A model generated the notes under the pieces. That model was not told the origin of the DNA. It saw nothing but the letters and a program-made list of their open reading frames with translations, and made no database searches. The translations under genes were made by a program, and so were the position numbers. From NCBI RefSeq assembly GCF_020884795.1, contig NZ_BBZF01000024.1:1-62941 (forward strand): a stretch of 62,941 nucleotides of DNA, read 5' to 3'. Within the stretch, counting starts at the first letter, position 1. Each line of letters begins with the position of its first letter. Source of the stretch: Micromonospora okii. GTDB lineage: Bacteria > Actinomycetota > Actinomycetes > Mycobacteriales > Micromonosporaceae. This document shows, one piece after another, positions 1 to 8,639 of this stretch.

Positions 1-12
1 CGAGGAGGCGCG

Positions 13-840
13 GTGACGTCTGGCGTCGGGGCGCTCTGGGCGCACCGGAACTCGCTGCGCATCCTCGTCCGCCGTGACCTGGCGGTGAAGTACCGGCAGT
101 CGGTGCTGGGCTACCTCTGGTCGCTGATCGAGCCGCTCGGCATGGGCGCGATCTACTGGTTCGTCTTCGGGGTGCTCTACTCCCGGGACACGGGCCGCCA
201 CCTCGGGGAGGCCGCCGGGTCGTACCCGCTGTTCCTGGTCACGGGCATCTTCGCCTGGATGTGGGCCAGCTCGGCGTTGAGCGAGGCGACCAACGCGCTC
301 ACCGGGCAGGCCCGGCTGATCACCACGATGAACGTGCCCCGGCAGGTCTTCCCGATCGGCCGGGTCACCGGCCGGTTCGCCGAGTACGCCGCCGGCCTGC
401 CGATCCTGGCCGCCATCGCCACCGGCTACGCCGTGCGCGGCGAGGTGCGCCCCGGCTGGTCGGTGCTCGCCCTGCCGCTCGCCGTGGCCGTGCAGGCGGT
501 GCTGCTGGTCGGGCTGGCGCTGCTGCTGTCGGCGCTCAACGTGCTGATGCGCGACATCGAGCGGTTCATGCGGCTGGGCATCCGCGTCCTCTTCTACGCC
601 ACCCCGATCATCTACCCGCTGAGCCTGGTGCGGGAGTCGGCGATGCCGGGCTGGGTGAAGGCCGCCTACGAGCTGAACCCGCTGGTCGGCGTCTTCCAGC
701 TCCACCACGCGGTCTGGTACCCGGACCAGTTCCCCGACGCCCGGCTGCTGGCGACCACGGTCGCGGTGAGCGCGCTGGTGCTGGCGGCCGGCTGGTGGGC
801 GTTCCGCCGGCTGGAGCCCGCCGTGCTCAAGGAGCTGTGA
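13..840 (+). CDS. ABC-2 type polysaccharide/teichoic acid export permease
   Basis: This is a 275-residue polytopic inner-membrane protein of the TagG/RfbD/KpsM class, which exports lipid-linked cell-surface polymers. The N-terminus has the amphipathic stretch typical of the family (RRDLAVKYRQSVLGYLWS), followed by about six hydrophobic segments between residues 35 and 265. The length matches the family. The GTG start at 13 has a GAGGAGG ribosome site 5 bases upstream, at the very edge of the window, so more operon genes may lie to the left. The ATPase partner follows 48 bases downstream. Function comes from family resemblance and context; the exported polymer is inferred to be teichoic-acid-like from the genes that follow. 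Confidence 0.9.
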   Translation: MTSGVGALWAHRNSLRILVRRDLAVKYRQSVLGYLWSLIEPLGMGAIYWFVFGVLYSRDTGRHLGEAAGSYPLFLVTGIFAWMWASSALSEATNALTGQARLITTMNVPRQVFPIGRVTGRFAEYAAGLPILAAIATGYAVRGEVRPGWSVLALPLAVAVQAVLLVGLALLLSALNVLMRDIERFMRLGIRVLFYATPIIYPLSLVRESAMPGWVKAAYELNPLVGVFQLHHAVWYPDQFPDARLLATTVAVSALVLAAGWWAFRRLEPAVLKEL

Positions 841-887
841 ATGCCGGCGCAGCGGGGCGCGGTGGCGACGGCGCGCGGGGAGTCGTG

Positions 888-1637
888 ATGGCGGGGGAGC
901 CGATCATCGAGGCGGACGGGCTCGGCATCCGGTTCGTCCGCAACCGGCGGCGGCAGCTCCGGCTGCGGGAGTTCTTCATCCGCCCGGCCGGACGGGCGGG
1001 CGACGGCGGCCGGTTCTGGCCGCTGCGGGACGTGTCGTTCCGGGTCGCGGCCGGCGACACGGTCGGGGTGGTGGGGCGCAACGGCACCGGCAAGAGCACG
1101 CTGCTGCGGCTGATCGCCGGGGTGCTCATCCCCGACGAGGGGCGCATCCGGGTGCGCGGGCAGGTCGCGCCGCTGCTGGAGCTGTCGGCCGGCTTCTCCG
1201 GCGACCTGACCGGGCGGGAGAACCTGTACCTCGTCGGCGGGCTGCACGGGCTGTCGTCGCGCTACCTGCGCGAACACTTCGACGAGATCGTCTCCTTCGC
1301 CGGTGAGCAGGTGGAGCGGGCCATCGACACGGCGGTGCGGCACTACTCCTCCGGGATGAAGGTCCGCCTCGGCTTCGCCGTCATCTCCCACCTGCCGCAC
1401 CCGATCCTGCTCATGGACGAGGTGACGGCGGTCGGGGACGCGGAGTTCCGCGCGAAGTGCTATGCGACGATCGACCGACTTCTGGGGGAGGGACGCACAC
1501 TGGTGCTGGTGTCACACAACGAAAAGGATCTGACCCGGTTCTGCCGTCGGGGGCTGTACCTCGACGCCGGGCGGCTGACCGTCGACGGGACGATCGCCGA
1601 GGCGCTGGACGCCTACCACAGCGCGGTCGCGCGGTGA
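888..1637 (+). CDS. ABC transporter ATPase for polysaccharide/teichoic acid export
   Basis: This 249-residue nucleotide-binding subunit (TagH/RfbE/KpsT-like) powers the adjacent permease. Visible motifs are Walker A GRNGTGKS at 63-70, a diverged signature YSSGM at 153-157 and Walker B ILLMDE at 173-178. The YSSGM form is typical of polysaccharide exporters. The frame is open far upstream and a GTG at 837 overlaps the permease stop, but ATG 888 has GGGGAG five bases before it, so I chose 888. The stop overlaps the GTG of the next gene by three bases, which indicates translational coupling. There is no C-terminal carbohydrate-binding extension of the kind seen in O-antigen Wzt proteins. Confidence 0.92.
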   Translation: MAGEPIIEADGLGIRFVRNRRRQLRLREFFIRPAGRAGDGGRFWPLRDVSFRVAAGDTVGVVGRNGTGKSTLLRLIAGVLIPDEGRIRVRGQVAPLLELSAGFSGDLTGRENLYLVGGLHGLSSRYLREHFDEIVSFAGEQVERAIDTAVRHYSSGMKVRLGFAVISHLPHPILLMDEVTAVGDAEFRAKCYATIDRLLGEGRTLVLVSHNEKDLTRFCRRGLYLDAGRLTVDGTIAEALDAYHSAVAR

Positions 1638-3622
1638 CGCTCGCGATCGTGCTCGCCGCCGGCGCACCGGCCGCGGGCCTGCCGACGCGGGGCGGGGCGA
1701 CGCTGGCCGACCGGCTCGCCGACCAGTGGCTGCGGGCCGGCGCGAGCCAGGCCCGGCACGCCGCCGACCTGACGGAGCTGGCGGAGATCGTGGACGCCGC
1801 CGCCGGCCCGGTGATCGTCAGCGGGGCGGACCTGGTGGCGCACACCGCCGTACTGCGGCACCTGGCCACCAGCCCGGTCGGGCCGACGGTGGCCCTGGTG
1901 CTGACCGACCCGCCGGCCGCCGGCCGGGCCGTGGTGCGGGAGGAGCGCGGCCAGGTGGTCGCCGCCGGCCTCCACGGGCAGCTCGACGGCGAGGCCACCG
2001 GCGTGTTCGGCGGGGCGCTGCGGGTGGGCGCCGACGACCTGCCCGCCCTGGCCGCCGCCGCCCGCGCGGCGGCCGCCGGCCCCGGAGGCGACGCGGCGGG
2101 GCCCGCCGTGGACCGGCTCTTCACCGCCCTCGCGGCGCGCGGCACGCTGACCTTCGCCCACCGGGTACGCCTGCTCGTCGCCCACCGGGTCGCCGACCCG
2201 GTCGGGCTGGCCGCCGCCGAGGCCGCCGTCGGCGCGGTCGACGAGGACCGGGCGGAGCTGCGGCTGTCGGTGAAGGAGCGGGACGACTTCTTCACCACGT
2301 TCTTCGTCAGCACCTGGTCCCCGTACGTGACGAAGGTCTGCGCGCGGCTGCGGCTGACCCCGACCGGGGTCACCGCGATCTCCGTGGCCTTCGCGGTGGC
2401 CGCCGCGGTGCTCTTCGGCGTCGGCGGCCGGCCCGCGCTGGTTGCCGGCGCGGTGCTGCTCTACCTCGGCTTCGTGCTGGACTGCGTCGACGGCCAGCTC
2501 GCCCGCTACACCCGGCACTTCAGCGCGTGGGGCGGCTGGCTGGACACGATGGCCGACCGGGCCAAGGAGTACGTGGTCTACGCCGGCCTCGGCTACGGCG
2601 CGACGGCGGCCGGCCACCGGTACGGCTGGGCGCTCGCGGTCGCCGCGATGACGCTCCAGACCGTGCGGCACATGACCGACACCTGGTACGGGGTGCTGCA
2701 CGACGAGGCGGCCCGCCGGCCGAAGGCGGTCGGCGGCGGTGGCGGGATCGGCGACAAGCTCAACGCCGCGTCGACCCGGGTGCAGGCCGACACGGGGTCG
2801 GTGTCGTACTGGCTGAAGCGGACGGTGGTGTTCCCGATCGGGGAGCGGTGGGCGCTGATCGCGCTGGCCGTGGCGCTGTTCAGCCCGCTGGTCGCGCTGG
2901 TCGCGGTGCTGGTCTGGGGGGCGCTGGCGTTCGCGTACACGGGGGCGCTGCGCACCCTGCGCGCCCGCTGGATGCGGGTGCCGGTGCTCGACACGGTCGA
3001 CGCGACCCTGCACCGCGACGACGGCCCCCTCGCGGCCCGGTTCCCGGCGCTGCGCGCGGCGGGCCCGTTGGCGCTCGCGGTGGTGGGGGCGCTGGGCCCG
3101 GCGGCGCTGCTCGTGGCGGCCCTGCTGCGGGCCGGATCGGACGACGGCGACCCGGGCGGCCTGCGCTGGGCGGTGCCGGTGGCGCTGCTGGTGCTGCTGG
3201 TCGCCGGCCTCGGGGCGCGGGCGGCGCACGGCGGGCCGCTGGACTGGCTGGTCCCGGCCGCGCTGCGGGCGGGGGAGTACCTGTTCGCCATCGCGGTCGG
3301 CGTGGTCGGCGACGCCCCGGCGTGGGTGGTCTTCGGGTACGTCTTCGCGCTCACCCTGCACCACTACGACCTGACGGCACGGCTGGAGAAGCGGCAGGCG
3401 GCCCCGCCCCTGCACGCCGCCACGCTGGGCTGGGAGGGGCGCTCGGCGCTGCTGGCCGTCGCCGGGATCGCCGGTTTCGCGGGGATCGTCATGGCTACAC
3501 TCGGTGCGTACCTGATTGCGCTCTTCGCCGGGAGTGTGCTCCTGGCCTGGGTCGTGCTGCCCGCCCGCGCCCGGCGGGCCGTGGGAGTCCCGGCGCGCGG
3601 AGGGGTTCGCCAGCCGGGCTGA
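1634..3622 (+). CDS. Nucleotidyltransferase-like / CDP-alcohol phosphatidyltransferase fusion with multi-helix C-terminus
   Basis: This 662-residue protein has three parts. Residues 1-200 resemble a degenerate GT-A nucleotidyltransferase: it opens LAIVLAAGAP, but the usual G-x-R and downstream Lys are missing. Residues ~210-430 are a CDP-alcohol phosphotransferase with the full motif D283-x2-D286-G-x2-AR-x8-G-x3-D304-x3-D308, so this active site looks intact. Residues ~440-660 hold more membrane helices like the DUF5941 region found in such actinobacterial proteins. The order resembles archaeal IPCT/DIPPS fusions that make and use CDP-inositol. Here it probably moves a phospho-alcohol onto an acceptor for the exported polymer; the substrate is unknown. 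GTG 1634 overlaps the ATPase stop. Confidence 0.85.
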   Translation: MTLAIVLAAGAPAAGLPTRGGATLADRLADQWLRAGASQARHAADLTELAEIVDAAAGPVIVSGADLVAHTAVLRHLATSPVGPTVALVLTDPPAAGRAVVREERGQVVAAGLHGQLDGEATGVFGGALRVGADDLPALAAAARAAAAGPGGDAAGPAVDRLFTALAARGTLTFAHRVRLLVAHRVADPVGLAAAEAAVGAVDEDRAELRLSVKERDDFFTTFFVSTWSPYVTKVCARLRLTPTGVTAISVAFAVAAAVLFGVGGRPALVAGAVLLYLGFVLDCVDGQLARYTRHFSAWGGWLDTMADRAKEYVVYAGLGYGATAAGHRYGWALAVAAMTLQTVRHMTDTWYGVLHDEAARRPKAVGGGGGIGDKLNAASTRVQADTGSVSYWLKRTVVFPIGERWALIALAVALFSPLVALVAVLVWGALAFAYTGALRTLRARWMRVPVLDTVDATLHRDDGPLAARFPALRAAGPLALAVVGALGPAALLVAALLRAGSDDGDPGGLRWAVPVALLVLLVAGLGARAAHGGPLDWLVPAALRAGEYLFAIAVGVVGDAPAWVVFGYVFALTLHHYDLTARLEKRQAAPPLHAATLGWEGRSALLAVAGIAGFAGIVMATLGAYLIALFAGSVLLAWVVLPARARRAVGVPARGGVRQPG

Positions 3623-3638
3623 CGGGAGGGCCGGGGCG

Positions 3639-5834
3639 ATGCCGCTGATCAGCTTCGTCGTCCCGGCCTACCGGGTGCAGGCGTACCTGGGCGAGTGCCT
3701 CGACTCGATCCTCGGCCAGCCGGTCGACGACGTCGAGGTGATCGGCGTCGACGACCACTCGCCCGACGCCGGCGGCGAGATCCTCGCCGAGTACGCGGCC
3801 CGGGACCACCGGGTCCGCGCCGTCCGGCTCGCCGCGAACGGCGGCCTCGGCCCGGCCCGCAACGCCGGGCTGGACCTGGCCGGCGGCGAGTACGTCTGGT
3901 TCGTCGACGGCGACGACTGGCTCGCCCCGGACTGCCTGGCCGAGGTCGCCGCCCGGCTGCGGGCGACCCGCCCGGACGTGCTGGTGGTCGACCACGTCCG
4001 GGTGCACTGGGACCAGCGGGCCGCCCGCAGCGCGATGGCCGAGGTCTTCCCGACCCCGCCCGGCCCGGTCACGTTCGGGCTGCGCGAGCGCCCGGAGGCG
4101 CTGCGGCTGCTGCACACGGCGTGGAACAAGCTGGTCCGCCGGGAGTTCCTGCTCGACCTCGGGCTGCGCTTCCCGCCCGGCTGGTACGAGGACGTGCCGT
4201 TCAGCTACCCGGTGCTGCTGGCCGCCGAGCGGATCGGGGTGCTGGACCGGGTCTGCGTCAACTACCGGCAGCGCCGGGCGGGGGCGATCACCCGGACCCG
4301 GGGGGACCGGCACTTCGAGGTGTTCGCGCAGTGGGACCGGGTGTTCCGCTGGCTGGACGAGCGGGCGACGACACCCGCCGGGGCGCGCGCCGACGACCTG
4401 CGCCCGGCGGTCTTCGAGCGGATGATCTGGCACTACCTGACCGTGCTCGGCAACGGGGAGCGGATCGCCCCCGAGCTGCGGCCTGCCTTCTTCGCCCGGA
4501 TCGCCGCCGATCACGCCCGCCGGCTGCCGCCCGGCGGCTACCCGGCCCCCGAGGGGGTGGAGGGGCTCAAGCACCGGCTCGTCGCCGCCGGCCGGTGGCG
4601 CACGTTCAGCGCGCTGCGCGCCGCCAACCAGGCGCGGGAGACCGCCCGGCGGCAGGCCCGGCGGGCCGGGCCGATGGCCCGGGAGGCCGCCCGGCGGGGC
4701 CGCGACGCGCTGCTGCGCGAGTACTACCGCGCCGAGCTGCGCCGGCCGCCGGACCCGACGCTGGCCGTCTACGCGGCGTACTGGTACCGGGGGTACGTCT
4801 GCAACCCGGCCGCCGTCTACGAGGCGGCCCGTCGGCTCGCGCCGCACGTACGCGGGGTGTGGATCGTCCGGCGGGACCGGGTCGACTCGCTGCCGCCCGG
4901 GGTGGAGTACGTGGTCGCGGGCAGCCGCGAGTACCACCGGGCGCTGGCGCGGGCCACCTGGCTGGTCAACAACGTCAACTTCCCCGACTTCGTGCGCAAG
5001 CGGCCCGGCTCGACGCACGTGCAGACCCACCACGGCACGCCGGTCAAGGTGATGGGGCTGGACCAGCAGCGCTACCCGCTCGGCGCGGCCGGGATGGACT
5101 TCGGCGGGCTGCTGCGCCGGGTGGACCGCTGGGACTACAGCGTCTCCGCGAACGCCTTCTCCACCCGGATGTGGGAGCGGGCGTACCCGGCCGCGTACAC
5201 CACGCTGGAGGTCGGGTACCCGCGCAACGACCGGCTGGTCACCGCCACCGCCGCCGACGTACGCGAGGTGCGCGCCCGGCTCGGCCTCGCCTCCGACGAG
5301 CGCGTGGTCCTGTACGCCCCGACCCACCGCGAGCACCTGCCCGGGTACCGGCCGCCGTTCGACCCGGGGCTGCTGCTCGACGCGCTCGGCCCGGCCGGCC
5401 GGCTGCTGGTGCGCAGCCACTACTTCCACGACCGGGACGGCCGGCCCCTCCTGCCCGTCGAGGACCCCCGGGTGCTCAACGTCAGCGACCACGACCGGGT
5501 CGAAGACCTCTACCTGGCCGCCGACGTGCTGGTGACGGACTACTCCTCGGCGATGTTCGACTACGCCGTGCTGGACCGCCCGATCGTCGTCTACGCGCCC
5601 GACTGGGAGGCGTACCGGCTCGCCCGGGGCGTCTACCTCGACCTGCTGGCCGAGCCACCCGGCGCGGTGACGACCAGCTTCCCCGGGCTGCTCGACCTGT
5701 TCCGCTCGGGGGCGGTCGACGCCCCCGCCGCGACGGCGGCCCGGGGGCGGTTCCGGGCCCGGTTCTGCGCGCTCGAGGACGGCCGGGCCGCCGAGCGGGT
5801 CGTCCGCCAGGTGTTCCTGGACGAGTCTTCCTGA
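3639..5834 (+). CDS. Bifunctional family 2 glycosyltransferase / CDP-glycerol glycerophosphotransferase
   Basis: This 731-residue fusion opens with a GT2 domain (residues 1-~230, ISFVVPAYRV, then VDGDDW at 89-94 as the metal/nucleotide DxD region). It continues through a helical linker into a TagB/TagF-type CDP-glycerol:polyglycerophosphate transferase (~375-725). In the second domain HHGTP (H464, H465) and TDYSSAMFDY from ~633 are the family's CDP-binding and catalytic signatures. ATG 3639 has GGGAGGG at 3624-3630. It is the last gene of the operon with the two ABC genes and the CDP-alcohol transferase, which is the main reason for calling the product a teichoic-acid-like polymer. An untranslated 133 bp follows. 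Confidence 0.9.
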   Translation: MPLISFVVPAYRVQAYLGECLDSILGQPVDDVEVIGVDDHSPDAGGEILAEYAARDHRVRAVRLAANGGLGPARNAGLDLAGGEYVWFVDGDDWLAPDCLAEVAARLRATRPDVLVVDHVRVHWDQRAARSAMAEVFPTPPGPVTFGLRERPEALRLLHTAWNKLVRREFLLDLGLRFPPGWYEDVPFSYPVLLAAERIGVLDRVCVNYRQRRAGAITRTRGDRHFEVFAQWDRVFRWLDERATTPAGARADDLRPAVFERMIWHYLTVLGNGERIAPELRPAFFARIAADHARRLPPGGYPAPEGVEGLKHRLVAAGRWRTFSALRAANQARETARRQARRAGPMAREAARRGRDALLREYYRAELRRPPDPTLAVYAAYWYRGYVCNPAAVYEAARRLAPHVRGVWIVRRDRVDSLPPGVEYVVAGSREYHRALARATWLVNNVNFPDFVRKRPGSTHVQTHHGTPVKVMGLDQQRYPLGAAGMDFGGLLRRVDRWDYSVSANAFSTRMWERAYPAAYTTLEVGYPRNDRLVTATAADVREVRARLGLASDERVVLYAPTHREHLPGYRPPFDPGLLLDALGPAGRLLVRSHYFHDRDGRPLLPVEDPRVLNVSDHDRVEDLYLAADVLVTDYSSAMFDYAVLDRPIVVYAPDWEAYRLARGVYLDLLAEPPGAVTTSFPGLLDLFRSGAVDAPAATAARGRFRARFCALEDGRAAERVVRQVFLDESS

Positions 5835-5967
5835 ACCGCATGGTCAGGCAATACGTCTGTCACGAGCCGAACATGACACGTTTACCCGATGCGCGGTTGC
5901 CATGATCCTGGTCACAGTCAGTCATTCGGGGTTTCGTGTGCTGTGAAAAGAGCTGGGGGAGGAGACG

Positions 5968-7275
5968 GTGACAACCGTCGCGCTCAAGGATGTGGCCAAG
6001 GTCTTCCAGGATGGGACCGTCGCCGTCAACAACATCAACCTGGACGTGAACGACGGGGAGTTCATGGTCCTGCTCGGCCCGTCCGGGTGCGGGAAGTCCA
6101 CCGTCCTGCGGATGATCGCGGGGCTGGAGCCCCCGACCTCCGGCGCGGTCCTGCTCGACGGCGAGCTGGTCAACGACCTTGCGCCCCAGGACCGCAAGAT
6201 CGCCATGGTCTTCCAGGACTTCGCCCTGTACCCGCACATGACCGTGCACGACAACATCGCCTTCCCGCTGCGCCTCGCCGGGGTGGAGCAGGGGCCGCGC
6301 GACGAGCGGGTTGCCGACGTGGCCAGCGCGCTCGGCATCGGCGACGTGCTGGGCCGCAAGCCCAGCCAGCTCTCCGGCGGTCAGCGCCAGCGGGTCGCGA
6401 TGGGGCGGGCCCTCGTCCGGCGGCCCGGCCTGTTCCTGATGGACGAGCCCCTGTCGAACCTGGACAGCGGGCTGCGCGCCGAGCTGCGCGCGGAGATCTC
6501 CGGCCTGACCCGCGAGCTGGGCGTCACCACCATCTACGTCACGCACGACCAGGCCGAGGCGCTGACCATGGCCGACCGGGTGGCCATCATGCGCAAGGGC
6601 GTGCTCCAGGACGTCGGCACCCCCACCCAGGTGTACGGCAGGCCGGCCACCCTCTACGTCGCCGCGTTCCTCGGCAGCCCCCGGATGAACCTGCTGGAGG
6701 CGTCGGTCTACGTCCACCTAGACCGGTACGTCGCGCTGCACCTCGGCGACCAGGCCATCCACCTGCCCTGGAACGACATCCGCAGCCGGGCCGTGGCGCA
6801 CTACCACGGCGAGCGCATCGTGGTCGGGATGCGGGCCGAGGCGCTCACCCCCGTCGGCCCGGACGCCAAGGGCGAGGTGCTGCGGGGCCGCATCCGCTAC
6901 CTGGAGCACCACGGCCACGAATCGCTCGCGTTCGTGGACGTCGGCGCGACCGCCGTCGTCGTCGACGAGATGGGCAGCAGCACCGGTGACGAGGCCGGCG
7001 GCCCGCGGGGACGACGCAAGCTCGGGCAGGTCATCCAGCGGCTCACCGGCCGGGGCGCCGAGCCGGTGGCCGACCCGGCCGAGCCGTCGCGCCGCAACCC
7101 GAACAGCGTGCTCAGCGACCCGGGCCGCCACCACCGCCGGCCGGGGGAGCTGGGCGTGCGGCTCGCGCCGTACCCGGGGATCTCCGCCGGTCACCCGCTG
7201 GCCGTCTCGGTGCGCCTGGACGCCCTGCACTTCTTCAACGAGCGCGGTGACCGGATCGACGTGGGGTGGCGCTGA
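5968..7275 (+). CDS. Orphan sugar ABC transporter ATPase (MalK/MsiK/UgpC-like)
   Basis: This 435-residue CUT1-family ATPase has Walker A GPSGCGKS at 37-44, signature LSGGQ at 135-139, Walker B LFLMDE ending at 160 and the switch histidine in YVTHDQ. After residue ~240 comes a TOBE-like regulatory tail with an unusual charged insertion around residues 330-400, which makes it longer than the typical 370-380. GTG 5968 follows GGGGGAGGAG. No permease or binding protein is adjacent, so it may act like Streptomyces MsiK, energising several sugar importers. The disaccharide phosphorylase genes 600 bp downstream fit that idea but do not prove it. Confidence 0.88.
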   Translation: MTTVALKDVAKVFQDGTVAVNNINLDVNDGEFMVLLGPSGCGKSTVLRMIAGLEPPTSGAVLLDGELVNDLAPQDRKIAMVFQDFALYPHMTVHDNIAFPLRLAGVEQGPRDERVADVASALGIGDVLGRKPSQLSGGQRQRVAMGRALVRRPGLFLMDEPLSNLDSGLRAELRAEISGLTRELGVTTIYVTHDQAEALTMADRVAIMRKGVLQDVGTPTQVYGRPATLYVAAFLGSPRMNLLEASVYVHLDRYVALHLGDQAIHLPWNDIRSRAVAHYHGERIVVGMRAEALTPVGPDAKGEVLRGRIRYLEHHGHESLAFVDVGATAVVVDEMGSSTGDEAGGPRGRRKLGQVIQRLTGRGAEPVADPAEPSRRNPNSVLSDPGRHHRRPGELGVRLAPYPGISAGHPLAVSVRLDALHFFNERGDRIDVGWR

Positions 7276-7282
7276 CCTCCCC

Positions 7283-7318
7283 TTGCCCCCCTAGTTACCG
7301 GCGAGTAACGTTGGGGCC
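7283..7318 (+). promoter_or_regulatory. Probable leaderless promoter with inverted-repeat operator
   Basis: A -35-like TTGCCC (7283-7288), a 17-base spacer and a -10-like TAACGT (7306-7311) place the likely transcription start on or next to the ATG at 7319, which has no ribosome-binding site. The inverted repeat GTTAC (7294-7298)/GTAAC (7305-7309) overlaps the -10 element, as expected for a repressor operator. The motif is seen directly; the regulator is unknown. Confidence 0.55.
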
Positions 7319-7786
7319 ATGACCATCGACTCGCGCCAGGTCGCCGCCGGCATGTTGGCGGCGGTGCCGTTCGCCCGCACCCTCGGCATCGAGTTCGTCG
7401 AGGTGGCCCCCGAGGCGCAGGGCGGGGTGCGGGCCGTGGTCCGGCTGCCCGACTCGCCGGCTGTGCACAACCACATCGGCGGCCCGCACGCCGGGGCGAT
7501 GTTCACGCTCGGCGAGACGGCGTCGGGCGCGGTGGTGATGGCCGCGTTCGGGCAGCTCCTCGACCGGGCGGTGCCGCTGGCCGTGCGGGCCGACATCGCC
7601 TACCGGAAGGTGGCGAGAGGGCCGGTGCTGGCCACCGCGCGGCTCGGCCGGCCCGCGCCCGAGGTGGTCGCGGAGCTGGACGCCGGCCGCCGGCCCGAGT
7701 TCCCGGTCGAGGTCGAGATCGCCACCGAGGACGGCACCCCGACCTCGGCGATGACGGTGGTCTGGACGCTGCGCCCCCACCGCTGA
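7319..7786 (+). CDS. Hotdog-fold thioesterase-like protein (DUF4442/PaaI type)
   Basis: This 155-residue single-domain protein has the hotdog pattern: VHNHIGGPHAGAMFTLGETA (62-81) forms the central-helix region with the HxGA-type signature, followed by beta strands ending in a threonine/valine-rich strand. Family members hydrolyse or bind acyl-CoA esters; the exact substrate cannot be read. It stands alone on the + strand with its own apparently leaderless promoter and a palindromic operator. This suggests separate regulation, perhaps by an acyl-CoA-responsive repressor (inference). Confidence 0.8.
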   Translation: MTIDSRQVAAGMLAAVPFARTLGIEFVEVAPEAQGGVRAVVRLPDSPAVHNHIGGPHAGAMFTLGETASGAVVMAAFGQLLDRAVPLAVRADIAYRKVARGPVLATARLGRPAPEVVAELDAGRRPEFPVEVEIATEDGTPTSAMTVVWTLRPHR

Positions 7787-7813
7787 CGGGCCCCGCCCGC
7801 CCGTAGCCCGGAG

Positions 7814-7864
7814 GTGAGAGGGGTGACCTTCTCTATCGCAGGCGTTAACAAGGTGCCCTTCCTT
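7814..7864 (-). repeat. Dispersed ~50 bp intergenic repeat, copy 1
   Basis: Read on the minus strand, this stretch aligns over its whole length with 15568-15619 on the plus strand. Both copies have an AAGG-rich arm, AACGYCTGCGRTAGAGAAGG in the middle, and a CCCCTCTCAC end. Both lie in intergenic DNA. The arms contain short GGGCNCC-type palindromes, so the RNA could fold. Such repeats look like the short dispersed repeats of Micromonospora genomes; that link is from memory, not a search. Confidence 0.7.
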
Positions 7865-7886
7865 CTTCCGCGGGTAGATTCGTAGC

Positions 7887-8639
7887 GTGTTGGGGCTTCC
7901 TGCTGGTGTGACCGCCTGTCTCTTCGACCTGGACGGTGTGCTGACGCAGACCGCGCGGGTCCACAACGTCGCCTGGGCGCAGACGTTCGACGCGTTCCTC
8001 CTGCGCCACGCCGAGGCGACCGGGGAGCCGTTCCGGCCGTTCGACCCGGGTCCGGACTACAACCGCTACGTCGACGGGCGGCCCCGGGCCGACGGGGTGC
8101 GGTCGTTCCTCGCCTCCCGGGGGGTCGTCCTGCCCGAGGGCGCGCCCGACGACCCGCCGGAGGCGGAGACCGTCAACGGGATCGGCAACCGGAAGAACGT
8201 CGTCCTGCTGGAGCGCCTGCGCACCGACGGGGTCGAGGTCTATCCGGGCTCCGTGACGTACCTGAAGGCGGCGGCCGACGCCGGGCTGCGCCGCGCGGTC
8301 GTCTCCGCCAGCGCCAACTGTCGGCAGGTGGTCGCCGCCGCCGGGCTGGAACCGCTGCTGGAGGCCCGCGTCGACGGGCTCGTCGCCCGGGAGCGGGGGC
8401 TGCGCGGCAAGCCGCACCCGGACACCTTCCTGGAGGGCGCCCGGCTGCTCGGGGTGGACCCGGCGCGGGCGGTCGTCTTCGAGGACGCGCTGGCCGGCGT
8501 CGCCGCCGGGCGGGCCGGCGGGTTCGGGTACGTGGTCGGGGTGGACCGGGTCGGCCAGGCCGAGGAGCTGCTCGCGCACGGGGCGGACGTCGTGGTGACC
8601 GACCTCGCCGGCCTGATCGACAGGGAGACACCCGCATGA
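7887..8639 (+). CDS. HAD-family beta-phosphoglucomutase-like phosphatase
   Basis: This 250-residue haloacid-dehalogenase protein has motif I FDLDGVLT (nucleophile D14, acid D16), a helical cap with NRYVDGRPR and NGIGNRKN as in beta-phosphoglucomutases, a motif II serine in VVSAS, motif III lysine in GKPHPDTF and motif IV in VFEDALAGVAAG. GTG 7887 is six bases after TAGATT (7875-7880), consistent with a leaderless start. Its stop overlaps the next ATG (ATGA). Coupling to a GH65 phosphorylase strongly suggests it converts the beta-glucose-1-phosphate released by that enzyme into glucose-6-phosphate. Confidence 0.88.
   Translation: MLGLPAGVTACLFDLDGVLTQTARVHNVAWAQTFDAFLLRHAEATGEPFRPFDPGPDYNRYVDGRPRADGVRSFLASRGVVLPEGAPDDPPEAETVNGIGNRKNVVLLERLRTDGVEVYPGSVTYLKAAADAGLRRAVVSASANCRQVVAAAGLEPLLEARVDGLVARERGLRGKPHPDTFLEGARLLGVDPARAVVFEDALAGVAAGRAGGFGYVVGVDRVGQAEELLAHGADVVVTDLAGLIDRETPA

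Noticed and set aside
261..887. Extension of the ABC ATPase frame far upstream through the permease gene
   Set aside because: The extra residues are an arginine-rich shadow of the permease; ATG 888 has a good ribosome site and gives the correct domain start.
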